Positions 1 to 11,550 of a stretch of DNA of 64,000 nt are shown piece after piece. The stretch covers positions 31,520 through 95,519 of the forward strand of contig NZ_CABPSH010000016.1 of the NCBI RefSeq assembly GCF_902459725.1, in the 5' to 3' direction. Source of the stretch: Pandoraea eparura. Lineage in GTDB: Bacteria > Pseudomonadota > Gammaproteobacteria > Burkholderiales > Burkholderiaceae. The notes under the pieces are model-generated. The model was not told the DNA's origin and ran no database searches. It worked only from the letters and a program-made list of their open reading frames with translations. Numbering within the stretch: the stretch's first letter is position 1; the number at the start of each line of letters is the position of its first letter. The position numbers and the translations under genes are program-made.

Positions 1-90
1 GAATTATCCTTTTGCGGGATAAGCCGCCTTCGCGGCGCCAATGGCGCGCGCAGGGGGCAGGTCATGAAGCAGTAATTCGTCAGTTAATGA

Positions 91-2589
<2,499 letters not shown>

Positions 2590-2700
2590 TGGGTGTAGGA
2601 TCTCAGAAAAGTTGATGTTTTTCACAAATATGTGAAGCGATCTGGGCTGGTGCGTTGCTGTAGGTTTGTCAGATCGATTTCCTTAACATTTCGCACGACT

Positions 2701-2738
2701 GCAAAAAGGCCGCGTCCCTCACGGGCGTGGCTTTTTGC
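2701..2738 (+). terminator. Intrinsic terminator of gyrB
   Basis: GCAAAAAGGCCGCGTCC, a five-base loop, then GGGCGTGGCTTTTTGC. The GC stem has two wobble pairs and is flanked by A5 and T5, so it ends gyrB transcription and could work in both directions. Confidence 0.85.
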
Positions 2739-3156
2739 TTAGGCGTCGGCTTGATGCAGCTGTAGGAAGCCGGGATTTGCTGGGACTACAAACCAGTTTG
2801 CTGGACAGGAACTTCGGAGTTTGCTGGAATGGCTTGCCGCGCACCGGTTCGGTGCGGTCCAGCAGGACTGCTGTCGGTGAGTTATGGCAGCGGTACGCGC
2901 GCATCCTTGTCCTGATCGTGGAGCGACTCATCCGAGCTGCCGCAGAGCCATTCAGAGCGCTTCGGCCCTTGTTTCGGACGAGGAACTGCTCAATGAACTG
3001 TTGGCCAATGCCGTCCTTCCGTTTGGTGATTGCGGCGACGTCACCCGCTGCCCACCGAAGGGATTTTCAGGTCGCGTTAAGCGCCTCTCCGCGACACCGC
3101 GCCTGCATCGCATGTCGCTCCTCAGCATCGCCATCTGGCCCCAACCCATGCCCCTA

Positions 3157-3181
3157 CCAACCCGGATGAAGGGCGGGTTGG
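3157..3181. repeat. Perfect 8-bp inverted repeat, possible dispersed palindrome
   Basis: CCAACCCG, a nine-base loop (GATGAAGGG), then CGGGTTGG. There is no T-run, so it is not a clear terminator. It sits in the gene-poor interval and has the look of a REP-like palindrome, but no second copy was noticed in this window. Confidence 0.4.
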
Positions 3182-3309
3182 GGGCGCTCGTCTGCACTTG
3201 TTTGTAGTTTCGGTATGACGGTCTGCTCATGCGGACTAGGGAAAAATGGCTAGCCGTTTAGCGACAGCCAAAGTGCGCTGACTACCCCGATTCCACTGCG
3301 CTCTACCGA

Positions 3310-3315
3310 TATAAT
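3310..3315 (+). promoter_or_regulatory. Candidate -10 element upstream of hsdR
   Basis: A perfect TATAAT about 180 bases before the hsdR start. No convincing -35 hexamer lies at 16-18 bases upstream, so this is only a candidate promoter for the restriction operon. Confidence 0.3.
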
Positions 3316-3498
3316 CCAAACTCCGCGACACGGGGAAGTCAAAATGCCGCGGTTCGTTGATCCAGAAGTAAGTCCTTCCATGGCGTCGAGGAGAGCGTGA
3401 ATGACGCAGTCATAAGGAGTGCCTGACGTGGTTTCGATGAACTACCAGGGGCAGACTGCCCGCCAAACCAACGGTCCATCTACGGCAGGAATTGATTC

Positions 3499-6471
3499 AT
3501 GACCTCGACAGAAAATCAGATCGAACAGGACCTGATCACCAAGCTTTGCGACCTCAAGTACAGCTATCGGCCCGATATCCGCGATCGCGCCGCTCTCGAG
3601 GCCAACTTCCGCGCGAAGTTCGAGGCGCTAAATCGGGTACGGCTGACCGACAGCGAGTTTCAGCGTTTGATCGACAGCATCACCACGCCCGACGTTTACA
3701 ACGCCGCCCAGACGCTGCGCAACGTCAATAGTTTCGAGCGCGACGACGGAACGCCGCTGAACTACACCCTCGTCAATATCCGTGACTGGTGCAAGAACGA
3801 CTTCGAGGTGGTCAATCAGTTGCGTATCAACACCGACAACAGCCATCACCGATACGACGTGATGCTGCTGATTAACGGCGTGCCGGTGGTGCAAATCGAG
3901 CTGAAAACCCTGGACGTCAGCCCGCGCCGTGCCATGCAGCAGATCGTCGACTACAAAAGCGCACCTGGCAACGGGTACGGCCGGACGCTGCTGTGCTTCG
4001 TCCAGCTCTTCATCGTCAGCAACCGCACCGATACCTGGTACTTCGCCAACAACAACGCGCGCCACTTCAGCTTCAATGCTGAAGAACGCTTCTTGCCTGT
4101 TTACCAGTTTGCAAGCGAGGACAACAAGAAGGTCACGCAACTGGATAGGTTTGCCGAGAAATTTCTGGCTAAGTGCACCTTGGGGCAGATGATCAGCCGC
4201 TACATGGTGTTGGTGGCCAGTGAGCAAAAGCTGCTCATGATGCGGCCTTATCAAATCTATGCCGTCAAGGCCATCGTGGACTGCATCCACCAGAACTGCG
4301 GCAATGGCTACATCTGGCACACCACCGGCAGCGGCAAGACGCTCACCTCGTTCAAGGCCTCTACCCTGCTCAAGGACAACCCGGATATCGACAAATGTCT
4401 GTTCGTGGTGGACCGCAAAGACCTAGATCGCCAGACCCGAGAGGAATTCAACCGCTTCCAGGAGGGCTGCGTCGAAGAGAATACCAACACCGAAACGCTG
4501 GTGCGCCGCCTGCTGTCCGACGACTATTCAGACAAGGTCATCGCCACTACGATCCAGAAGCTGGGCTTGGCGCTCGACGGCACCAACAAGCGCAACTACA
4601 AGGAACGCCTTGAGCCACTGCGCAACCAACGCATGGTGTTCATCTTTGACGAGTGCCACCGCTCGCAGTTCGGGGAGAACCACAAAGCCATCAAGGAATT
4701 CTTTCCCAACGCCCAGTTGTTCGGCTTCACTGGCACTCCCATCTTCGAGCAGAACGCCAGCTATCAGCAGGTCGAGGGGCAACATGCCAGCTATCGCACC
4801 ACGGACGACCTCTTCCAGCGGTGCTTGCACCAGTACACCATCACCCACGCCATCGAAGACCGCAACGTCCTGCGCTTCCACGTGGACTACTTCAAGCCCG
4901 AGGGCAAGAACCCGCCCAAGCCTGGAGAAGGCTTGGCCAAGGCCAAGGTCATCGAGACTATTCTCGCCAAGCACGATGCCGCCACCAATGGGCGCAAGTT
5001 CAATGCTGTACTGGCCACCGCCCGCATCAACGACGCCATAGAGTATTTCGAGGCTTTCAAAGCGCTTCAGTCCAAGAAGCTGGAAGAAGACGACACCTTT
5101 CAGCCGCTGAACTTGGCTTGCGTATTTTCCCCGCCCGCCGAGGGAAACAGGGACGTGCAGCAGATTCAGGAAGACCTGCCGCAGGAAAAAGAAGACAACC
5201 AAGAAGACCCGGAGGGCAAGAAGGCCGCACTCACCCGCATCATTGCCGACTACAACGCTCGCTTCGGCACCAATCACCGTGTCGGCGAGTTCGATCTGTA
5301 CTATCAGGACGTGCAAAAACGCATTAAGGATCAGCAGTACCCGAATGCCGATCTGCCGCACGCCCAGAAGATCGACATCACCATCGTGGTGGACATGCTG
5401 CTTACTGGATTCGACTCCAAGTACCTCAATGCCCTGTACGTGGACAAGAACCTCAAGCACCATGGGCTGATTCAGGCCTTCTCCCGTACCAATCGCGTGC
5501 TCAACGACAGCAAGCCCTACGGCAACATCCTGGACTTCCGTCAGCAGCAAAAGCCCGTGGAAGAAGCTATTACACTCTTCTCCGGTGAGAAGATCGACAA
5601 TCCGCGCGAGATTTGGCTGGTGGATCCTGCACCCAAGGTCATCGGCAGTCTTCAGACGGCTACACAAAAGCTGGCTGACTTCATGCAATCGCAGGGCCTA
5701 GCCAATGCGCCGGAAGACGTGGCCCACCTCAAAGGCGACGCCGCGCGAAGCCAGTTCGTCAATCTGTTCAAGGAAGTGCAGCGCCTAAAGACTCAACTTG
5801 ATCAGTACACAGACCTCAGCGAGGAGCAGAAAACACAGATCAGCCAGATCGCGTCACCCGACCAGTTGCAAGGTTTTAAAGGCGTGTATCTGGAGACTGC
5901 CAAACGGCTCAAGGAGCAGCAGGACAGAGTAGGCGATCAGGCAATGCCCGAGGTGCAGCAGCTTGATTTCGAATTTGTGCTCTTTGCTTCCGCCGTCATC
6001 GACTACGACTACATTATGGGGCTGATCGCCCGCATGACGCAGGAGAAGCCCGGCAAGCTCGCCCTTAGCCGCGAGCAGCTCATCGGCCTGATCCAGTCCG
6101 ACGCCAAGTTCATCGATGAACGCGAGGACATTGCCGAATACATCCGTGGTTTGCCGGTGGGCGAGGCGTTGGACGAAAAGCAGATCCGCACCGGTTACGA
6201 GCGTTTCAAGGCCGAGAAGAAGGCCCGCGAACTCACCGACATCGCCGTCAAGCATGGGCTGGCCGCAGATGCGCTGCAAGCTTTTGTGGACGAAGTACTT
6301 CGCCGCCGCATCTTTGACGGCGAAGCATTGAGCGAGTTGATGGTTCCGCTGGGCCTAGGCTGGAAGGCTCGCACACAAAGAGAACTGGCACTGGTGGAAG
6401 AACTGACGCCACTGCTGCACAAGCTCGCCCAGGGACGCGAGATTTCTGGGCTGAGTGCATATGAGCAATAA
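3499..6471 (+). CDS. hsdR: Type I restriction enzyme, R (endonuclease/translocase) subunit
   Basis: Motor and nuclease subunit of a type I restriction-modification enzyme. It pulls in unmethylated DNA using ATP and cuts it. The 990 residues have the family order. An N-terminal PD-(D/E)xK nuclease shows D120 (YDVML) and E134-x-K136 (QIELK). The helicase core follows, with Walker A TTGSGKT at ~275, DECH at 384, FTGTP at ~410 and motif VI region QAFSRTNR at ~659. A long helical C-terminal region probably docks on the methylase. AGGA precedes the ATG by about eight bases. The end overlaps the start of hsdS by 11 bases. All catalytic motifs are intact, so it should be active. It is the first gene of a four-gene operon. 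Confidence 0.97.
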   Translation: MTSTENQIEQDLITKLCDLKYSYRPDIRDRAALEANFRAKFEALNRVRLTDSEFQRLIDSITTPDVYNAAQTLRNVNSFERDDGTPLNYTLVNIRDWCKNDFEVVNQLRINTDNSHHRYDVMLLINGVPVVQIELKTLDVSPRRAMQQIVDYKSAPGNGYGRTLLCFVQLFIVSNRTDTWYFANNNARHFSFNAEERFLPVYQFASEDNKKVTQLDRFAEKFLAKCTLGQMISRYMVLVASEQKLLMMRPYQIYAVKAIVDCIHQNCGNGYIWHTTGSGKTLTSFKASTLLKDNPDIDKCLFVVDRKDLDRQTREEFNRFQEGCVEENTNTETLVRRLLSDDYSDKVIATTIQKLGLALDGTNKRNYKERLEPLRNQRMVFIFDECHRSQFGENHKAIKEFFPNAQLFGFTGTPIFEQNASYQQVEGQHASYRTTDDLFQRCLHQYTITHAIEDRNVLRFHVDYFKPEGKNPPKPGEGLAKAKVIETILAKHDAATNGRKFNAVLATARINDAIEYFEAFKALQSKKLEEDDTFQPLNLACVFSPPAEGNRDVQQIQEDLPQEKEDNQEDPEGKKAALTRIIADYNARFGTNHRVGEFDLYYQDVQKRIKDQQYPNADLPHAQKIDITIVVDMLLTGFDSKYLNALYVDKNLKHHGLIQAFSRTNRVLNDSKPYGNILDFRQQQKPVEEAITLFSGEKIDNPREIWLVDPAPKVIGSLQTATQKLADFMQSQGLANAPEDVAHLKGDAARSQFVNLFKEVQRLKTQLDQYTDLSEEQKTQISQIASPDQLQGFKGVYLETAKRLKEQQDRVGDQAMPEVQQLDFEFVLFASAVIDYDYIMGLIARMTQEKPGKLALSREQLIGLIQSDAKFIDEREDIAEYIRGLPVGEALDEKQIRTGYERFKAEKKARELTDIAVKHGLAADALQAFVDEVLRRRIFDGEALSELMVPLGLGWKARTQRELALVEELTPLLHKLAQGREISGLSAYEQ

Positions 6472-7801
6472 GAGCACAAGAGCCATGAGTCAAAAGGACA
6501 ACGAAAAACGTGCATTGGCGCCACGGCTGAGGTTTCCCGAATTTCGACGTGAATGGGCGTCCTCGCCCATGTCAAAGGTGTATTTTTTCAAAGGCAACAA
6601 CTCGCTGTCGCGGGACAAGCTGAACTACGAGGTCGGTTCGCTTAGGAATATTCACTACGGCGATATTCACACCAAGTTTGCTCAGCACTTCCGTGTGGAC
6701 TCTGAATCCGTTCCGTTCATTAATGACGGGGAGTCACATTCGGCGATCAGGCCAGAGAACTACTGCGCACCCGGAGATATCGTTTTCGCGGACGCCTCCG
6801 AGGACGTGGCTGACATTGGCAAGGCCATCGAGATTATTGACACGGGTGACGTCCCACTTGTTTCTGGCTTGCACACCATTCTTGCAAAGCCCAACGGAGT
6901 TTCTTTTGCTCTGGGCTTTGGGGCCTATCTATTTTCATCCGATAGTGTCAGAACGCAGATTCAGCGTGAAGCCCAAGGAGCAAAGGTGCTTGGTTTGTCA
7001 GCGAATCGACTAGGCAATGTGCTATTGCACTACCCGAGTGAAACTGACGAACAACAAAAAATTGCCGACTGCCTGTCTTCTCTCGACGAACTGATAGCGG
7101 CGGAAATCAAAAGGCTGGACACCCTCAAGGCCCACAGGAAGGGCCTGATGCAGCAGCTTTTTCCTCGCGAAGGCGAAACCGTTCCCCGCCTGCGCTTTCC
7201 TGAGTTTCAGGGGGATGAAGGGTGGAAAGAGTATCCTGTGTCAGCGATGCTTGAGGAGGTGCTGCGTCCCGTCAAAATGGACGATGACGAAGATTACACC
7301 CTTGTCACCGTAAAACGCCGATATGGCGGAATTGTCCTTAGAGAGTTTCTAAGGGGGCGAAACATTCTCGTAAAGTCTCAGTTTCGCATTAGAAAAAATG
7401 ATTTTTTAATATCCAAGAGGCAGATCGTTCACTGTGCATGCGGTCTCGTTCCTGAGGATTATGATGGTGCAATTGTTTCGAACGAGTACACGATTCTAAA
7501 ATCGAGAAAGAATTGCGACATCGGTTTCTTTAGTTATTTTTCCCAGCAGCCCATTGTCAGTAGGTCTTTTCTGGAATGCAGCGATGGCATTGTTATTGAG
7601 AAAATGTTGTTTAAGCCGGAACAGTGGCTCAAAAAGACATTCCTCTTTCCTGGGCTTCAGGAACAGAAGAAAATTGCCGGCTGCCTGTCTTCGCTCGATG
7701 AATTGATTGCTGCCAATGATCAAAATATCGAAACTCTTAAAATACATAAGAATGGTTTGATGCGGCAACTCTTTCCGGTGCCAGACGAGGTGCAGAAATG
7801 A
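6461..7801 (+). CDS. hsdS: Type I restriction enzyme, S (specificity) subunit
   Basis: DNA-recognition subunit that directs both methylation and restriction. It has the two-half layout of HsdS. Each half begins with a near-identical motif (PRLRFPEF) before a target-recognition domain. Each half then ends in a conserved helix: EQQKIADCLSSLDELIAA at ~197 and EQKKIAGCLSSLDELIAA at ~401. These conserved repeats form the coiled-coil spacer. The second half is noticeably richer in A+T than hsdR and hsdM, as expected for a swapped recognition domain. ATG 6461 was chosen because it overlaps the hsdR end and keeps the normal N-terminus. ATG 6485 is possible. The stop overlaps the next ATG as ATGA. The recognition sequence cannot be read from the gene. 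Confidence 0.95.
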   Translation: MSNKSTRAMSQKDNEKRALAPRLRFPEFRREWASSPMSKVYFFKGNNSLSRDKLNYEVGSLRNIHYGDIHTKFAQHFRVDSESVPFINDGESHSAIRPENYCAPGDIVFADASEDVADIGKAIEIIDTGDVPLVSGLHTILAKPNGVSFALGFGAYLFSSDSVRTQIQREAQGAKVLGLSANRLGNVLLHYPSETDEQQKIADCLSSLDELIAAEIKRLDTLKAHRKGLMQQLFPREGETVPRLRFPEFQGDEGWKEYPVSAMLEEVLRPVKMDDDEDYTLVTVKRRYGGIVLREFLRGRNILVKSQFRIRKNDFLISKRQIVHCACGLVPEDYDGAIVSNEYTILKSRKNCDIGFFSYFSQQPIVSRSFLECSDGIVIEKMLFKPEQWLKKTFLFPGLQEQKKIAGCLSSLDELIAANDQNIETLKIHKNGLMRQLFPVPDEVQK

Positions 7802-8898
7802 AGCCGGGTCAGCTCTTTGCTGATCTGCCGGTGCTGGCTGCCCGTTTGCGGCAGGAACTGGAAAACAAGAAGACCATCTTGCTCTATGCCTACAATGGCA
7901 CCGGCAAAACGCGGCTGTCCATGGCGTTCAAAGACATAGGCAAGCGAGGTGATGCCCGCGATACGCTCTACTTCAACGCCTTTACCGAAGATCTGTTCCA
8001 TTGGGACAACGACCTGGACGGGGACAGTGACCGCAGGCTGACGCTTAATGCGGCCTCGCGCTTCTTCGCTGGCCTTGCCGAACTGGAGATGGACAACCGT
8101 ATTCGACCGCTGCTGCAACGTTTTGCGGACTTCGATTTTCGCATCGACACGCAGCGGTGGGTGGTGCGCTTCTCGCGCACGGTGGATGGGCAGGTCATCG
8201 ACAACATCAAGGTGTCGCGCGGCGAGGAAAATATCTTTGTCTGGTGTTTCTTTCTCGCCATTGTGCAGTTGGTGCTGGACGGTGCGGAAGCCTATCAGTG
8301 GGTGAGCAATATCTATATCGATGATCCGATTTCGTCGCTGGATGAGCACAACGCCATTGCCGTGGCTAACCACCTGGCTCAACTGCTCAAACGGTCCGAC
8401 AGTAAGCTCAAGACCGTTCTTTCGACGCACCACACGCTGTTCTTCAATGTGCTGTGCAATGAGTTGAAAAACGCCAAGCGATTTTTCATCAACAAGAACT
8501 CAACCGGTAGCGGCTACGTGTTACGGGAGGAAACGGGGGATACGCCGTTCTTTCACCACGTCGCTGCCTTGGCCGAGCTGTATCAGGCCGCGCAGGAAGA
8601 CCGGCTGTTCACCCACCATTTCAATATGCTGCGCACGATCTTGGAGAAGACTGCGAGCTTTCACGGACACAAAAACTTCTCGGCATGCATCAAGCGGGAA
8701 GACGACGATCCGGATGGCATCTTGCATGCACGTCTGATCAACATCCTAAGCCACGGCAATTATTCGCTCTACGAGCCTCAGCAGATGCTGGACGAGAACA
8801 AAGCCTACTTCAGGAAGATCCTGCATGACTTTCTGAACCGCTACCCATTCAATCCAGAATTATTCCCTCAGCCCGCTGAGGCAGCAGACACACCATGA
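7798..8898 (+). CDS. ABC-type ATPase with PrrC/RloC-like C-terminus, inside the hsd operon
   Basis: A 366-residue SMC/RecF-like ATPase that is not part of a standard type I system. Visible are Walker A YNGTGKT (~32-38, with Ala where the first Gly usually is), an ABC signature VSRGEEN (~139), Walker B with IDDPISSLDE (D175, D176) and an H-loop STHH (~209-212). The C-terminus holds R279-x3-E283 and, 40 residues after the Arg, H319 in LSHGNY. The anticodon nuclease PrrC uses an Arg, a Glu four residues later and a His about 36 residues after the Arg, in a gene also embedded in an hsd locus. By analogy this could be a translation-stopping RNase held silent by the restriction complex. That role is inference; a plain regulatory ATPase is the alternative. 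It overlaps both neighbours by ATGA. Confidence 0.7.
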   Translation: MKPGQLFADLPVLAARLRQELENKKTILLYAYNGTGKTRLSMAFKDIGKRGDARDTLYFNAFTEDLFHWDNDLDGDSDRRLTLNAASRFFAGLAELEMDNRIRPLLQRFADFDFRIDTQRWVVRFSRTVDGQVIDNIKVSRGEENIFVWCFFLAIVQLVLDGAEAYQWVSNIYIDDPISSLDEHNAIAVANHLAQLLKRSDSKLKTVLSTHHTLFFNVLCNELKNAKRFFINKNSTGSGYVLREETGDTPFFHHVAALAELYQAAQEDRLFTHHFNMLRTILEKTASFHGHKNFSACIKREDDDPDGILHARLINILSHGNYSLYEPQQMLDENKAYFRKILHDFLNRYPFNPELFPQPAEAADTP

Positions 8899-10505
8899 CC
8901 GAATTCGAAAAACAGAAACTGGGCAAGACCCTCTGGGCCATCGCCGATCAACTGCGCGGCGCGATGAACGCGGACGACTTTCGCGATTACATGCTGGCGT
9001 TCCTATTCTTACGCTACCTGTCTGATAATTTCGAGGCCGCCGCAAAGAAAGAGCTGGGGTCAGACTACCCCACCCAGCTCGACAGCTCGATTTCCACGCC
9101 ATTGCAGCTTTGGTATGAGGGAAATCTAAAAGATGTGCCCGAATTCGAAAAACAGATGCGCCGCAAAGTGCACTATGTGATCGAGCCGCAATATCTGTGG
9201 GGCAACATCGCGAAGATGGCGCGCGAACAGAGCAAGTACCTGCTGGACATACTTCAAAAGGGTTTTGAATACATCGAAACAGAATCCTTCGCCAGCACAT
9301 TCCGAGGACTGTTTTCCGAGATCAATTTAGCCTCAGACAAACTCGGAAAGAGTTACGACGAGCGCAATGCGCGCCTGTGCAAGATCATCAGCGAAATTGC
9401 CAAGGGCCTGACGCAGTTTTCCACCGACAGTGACACGCTGGGCGATGCCTACGAATACTTGATCGGCCAGTTTGCGGCCGGCTCCGGTAAAAAGGCCGGC
9501 GAGTTCTATACGCCGCAGCCCATTTCCAGCATCCTCTCGGCCATCGTCACACTGGATGGGCAGGAGCCGGCCACAGGCCAGCGCAAACATATGGACAGCG
9601 TGCTGGACTTTGCCTGCGGTTCGGGGTCGTTGTTGCTCAATGTGCGCCACCGCATGGGGCCGCATGGTATCGGCAAGATTTACGGGCAGGAGAAGAACAT
9701 CACCACCTACAACCTCGCGCGCATGAACATGCTGCTGCATGGGGTGAAGGATTCCGAGTTCGACATCTTCCACGGCGATACTCTGCTCAACGAGTGGGAC
9801 ATGATGCGCGAGACCAACCCAGCCAAGATGCCGAAGTTCGACGCCGTGGTCGCTAATCCGCCGTTCAGCTATCGCTGGGAGCCGGCCGAGGCGCTGGGTG
9901 AGGACGTGCGCTTCAAGAACCATGGCCTGGCCCCTAAGTCGGCTGCGGACTTTGCGTTTCTGCTGCACGGCTTTCACTTCTTGAAGCAGGACGGCGTGAT
10001 GGCCATAATCCTGCCGCACGGCGTGTTGTTCCGTGGCGGGGCAGAGGCTCGCATCCGTACCAAGCTGCTTAAGGACGGCCACATCGACACGGTGATCGGG
10101 CTCCCGGCAAACTTGTTCTTTTCCACCGGTATTCCGGTCTGCATCTTGGTGCTGAAGAAGTGCAAGAAGCCGGACGACGTACTGTTCATCAACGCTGCCG
10201 AACACTTCGAGAAGGGCAAGCGGCAAAACCGGCTGCTACCCGAGTACATCGAGAAGATTATCGATACCTACCAGTTCCGGAAGGAAGAGGCACGCTACTC
10301 CCGGCGGGTGAGTATGGAGGAAATCGAGAAGAAGAACGATTTCAATCTGAATATCTCGCGCTATGTGAGTACAGCGGTGGTCGAAGAGGAGATCGACCTT
10401 GGGGCAGTGCATACCGACCTGATTTCACTGGATAAGATGATCAAGGTAGCCAACAAGCGGCACAACGAATTCCTCGCGGAGCTGGGAATGCCTTTGCTGC
10501 CGTGA
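8895..10505 (+). CDS. hsdM: Type I restriction enzyme, M (adenine methyltransferase) subunit
   Basis: N6-adenine DNA methyltransferase subunit. With HsdS it protects host DNA and is also required for restriction. The 536 residues start with the helical HsdM N-terminal domain. The SAM-binding motif I follows as DFACGSGSLL (D238-G244 region) and the catalytic NPPF is at 321-324. The later ILPHGVLFRGG block is typical of HsdM. The start overlaps the ATPase stop as ATGA, so the two are translationally coupled. Placing M last and R first is the reverse of the textbook hsdRMS order but occurs in this subfamily. The gene appears intact. Confidence 0.97.
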   Translation: MTEFEKQKLGKTLWAIADQLRGAMNADDFRDYMLAFLFLRYLSDNFEAAAKKELGSDYPTQLDSSISTPLQLWYEGNLKDVPEFEKQMRRKVHYVIEPQYLWGNIAKMAREQSKYLLDILQKGFEYIETESFASTFRGLFSEINLASDKLGKSYDERNARLCKIISEIAKGLTQFSTDSDTLGDAYEYLIGQFAAGSGKKAGEFYTPQPISSILSAIVTLDGQEPATGQRKHMDSVLDFACGSGSLLLNVRHRMGPHGIGKIYGQEKNITTYNLARMNMLLHGVKDSEFDIFHGDTLLNEWDMMRETNPAKMPKFDAVVANPPFSYRWEPAEALGEDVRFKNHGLAPKSAADFAFLLHGFHFLKQDGVMAIILPHGVLFRGGAEARIRTKLLKDGHIDTVIGLPANLFFSTGIPVCILVLKKCKKPDDVLFINAAEHFEKGKRQNRLLPEYIEKIIDTYQFRKEEARYSRRVSMEEIEKKNDFNLNISRYVSTAVVEEEIDLGAVHTDLISLDKMIKVANKRHNEFLAELGMPLLP

Positions 10506-10560
10506 TTAATATCCCGCGAAAGCCGTTCTGCTTATAGGGGGAGTTGTGGTTCGTTGAATG

Positions 10561-10597
10561 AATCGGGGCCAACGAGCGCCCGACGTCTCCCCCGATT
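10561..10597. repeat. Inverted repeat after hsdM, possible terminator
   Basis: AATCGGGG, 21 bases, CCCCGATT: a perfect 8-bp stem 56 bases after the hsdM stop. There is no T-run, so termination is only a guess. The rest of 10506-10774 shows nothing recognisable. Confidence 0.35.
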
Positions 10598-10774
10598 TGA
10601 GTAGCGCGCAGATTTAGAGTCCAATCACGTAGTAAGAAGATCGCGCTAGCCGACGTTCATCTCCAGCCCGTCGAGGTCCGCTCTCGACACCTGCCTATTC
10701 GCGGGAGCGCAGCTCAGTGGCGATACTGACCCGAGAAAGCATTCAATCGCTTGAGCAAACGCAGGTCACTCACT

Positions 10775-11482
10775 TCAGCCCAGAAGCTCCACCATCGCGA
10801 CGTCAGTGTCGCTGATCGCGTCAATCAAAACGTTGGACTCGTCCGTCACTAGCGCGCCATCACGCGGTTCGAGCCGTACGCCCGCAATGTCGATCCGACC
10901 GTGGTCGGTTACGAAATAAGCCGCTTGCGGTGAATCCAATGCAACGCGCATCGATAGCCCTTCACGCAGCATCGCGATCCTTACGCGCGCATTGGTATCG
11001 ATCGGCAATGCACCTGCTCGCACGTCCGCCGGATCACCGCTCGCGAGGGTCACGAACTGCCCGTCGCGTTGCGTCTTCGAGCAACTTCCCATCGTCCAGC
11101 GCGGCGTGCCACCTGGGGCACGCGGCTGCAGCCAGATTTGAAACATCCGCGCCGGTGCATCTTCGTCGTTGCGCTCGGCGTGATGAATGCCCGTACCGGC
11201 ATGCATGGCTTGCACGGTGTCTACGACGAGACGCGCGCGATTGCCCGCATCGTCCTCATGCGTGATTGCGCCCGAGCGTACCCACGTGACAATTTCAATG
11301 TCGCGATGCGGATGCAGCCCGAAGCCCGAATGCGGTGCAACTTCGTCGTCGTTCCAGACGACCAACGGCCCCAGTGGTCGATGCGCGAGTTGTCCAAGAT
11401 TGCCGATGCGAAAATGCAACCGAGCGCTCAGCCACTTACGCGAGAGTGTGCCCAACGAAGTAAAGGGCCGATGTTCAGTCAC
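10775..11482 (-). CDS. Pirin family protein (bicupin)
   Basis: Pirin-like cupin protein of the YhaK/YhhW type, probably cytosolic. Members bind one metal in the N-terminal cupin and some oxidise quercetin; the real substrate is usually unknown. The N-terminal cupin contains HPHRDIEIVTW and later GIHHAE, which supply the His/His/His/Glu metal site. A second, metal-free cupin follows. The GTG at 11482 was chosen because GGAGG stands seven bases before it; an in-frame ATG 33 bases upstream has no such site. The next gene on the same strand, an SDR, begins well upstream, so the two may share a transcript (36 bases apart to the upstream ATG, 69 to the chosen start). Confidence 0.88.
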   Translation of the reverse strand: MTEHRPFTSLGTLSRKWLSARLHFRIGNLGQLAHRPLGPLVVWNDDEVAPHSGFGLHPHRDIEIVTWVRSGAITHEDDAGNRARLVVDTVQAMHAGTGIHHAERNDEDAPARMFQIWLQPRAPGGTPRWTMGSCSKTQRDGQFVTLASGDPADVRAGALPIDTNARVRIAMLREGLSMRVALDSPQAAYFVTDHGRIDIAGVRLEPRDGALVTDESNVLIDAISDTDVAMVELLG

Positions 11483-11550
11483 GATGCAGCCTCCAAAGGA
11501 GGCCGGCAGCACCACGCGATGTGGGCCGCCGGCCTCGACGCCTGTTTCGT

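Larger units (their letters stand above)
2739..3498. other. Gene-poor interval between gyrB and hsdR
   Basis: About 760 bases with no open frame that reads like a protein. Several frames are open for up to 144 codons, but their translations are Arg/Ser/Pro-rich and resemble nothing. The stretch holds a hairpin near 3157-3181 and a perfect TATAAT near 3310. It may be a scar of the insertion that brought in the restriction genes, but no integrase, direct repeat or tRNA edge is visible. Confidence 0.5.

Noticed and set aside
2621..2636. TTCACA-AATA-TGTGAA palindrome after gyrB as a regulator site
   Set aside because: It lies downstream of gyrB with no gene start nearby; too short to support a role.
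2735..3230. Small overlapping frames on both strands in the gyrB-hsdR interval
   Set aside because: No ribosome site, no domain, unlikely composition; the two strands cannot both be coding.
3499..10505. The hsd operon as part of a prophage or integrative element
   Set aside because: No integrase, excisionase, attachment repeats or tRNA at its edges; it looks like a defence operon on its own.
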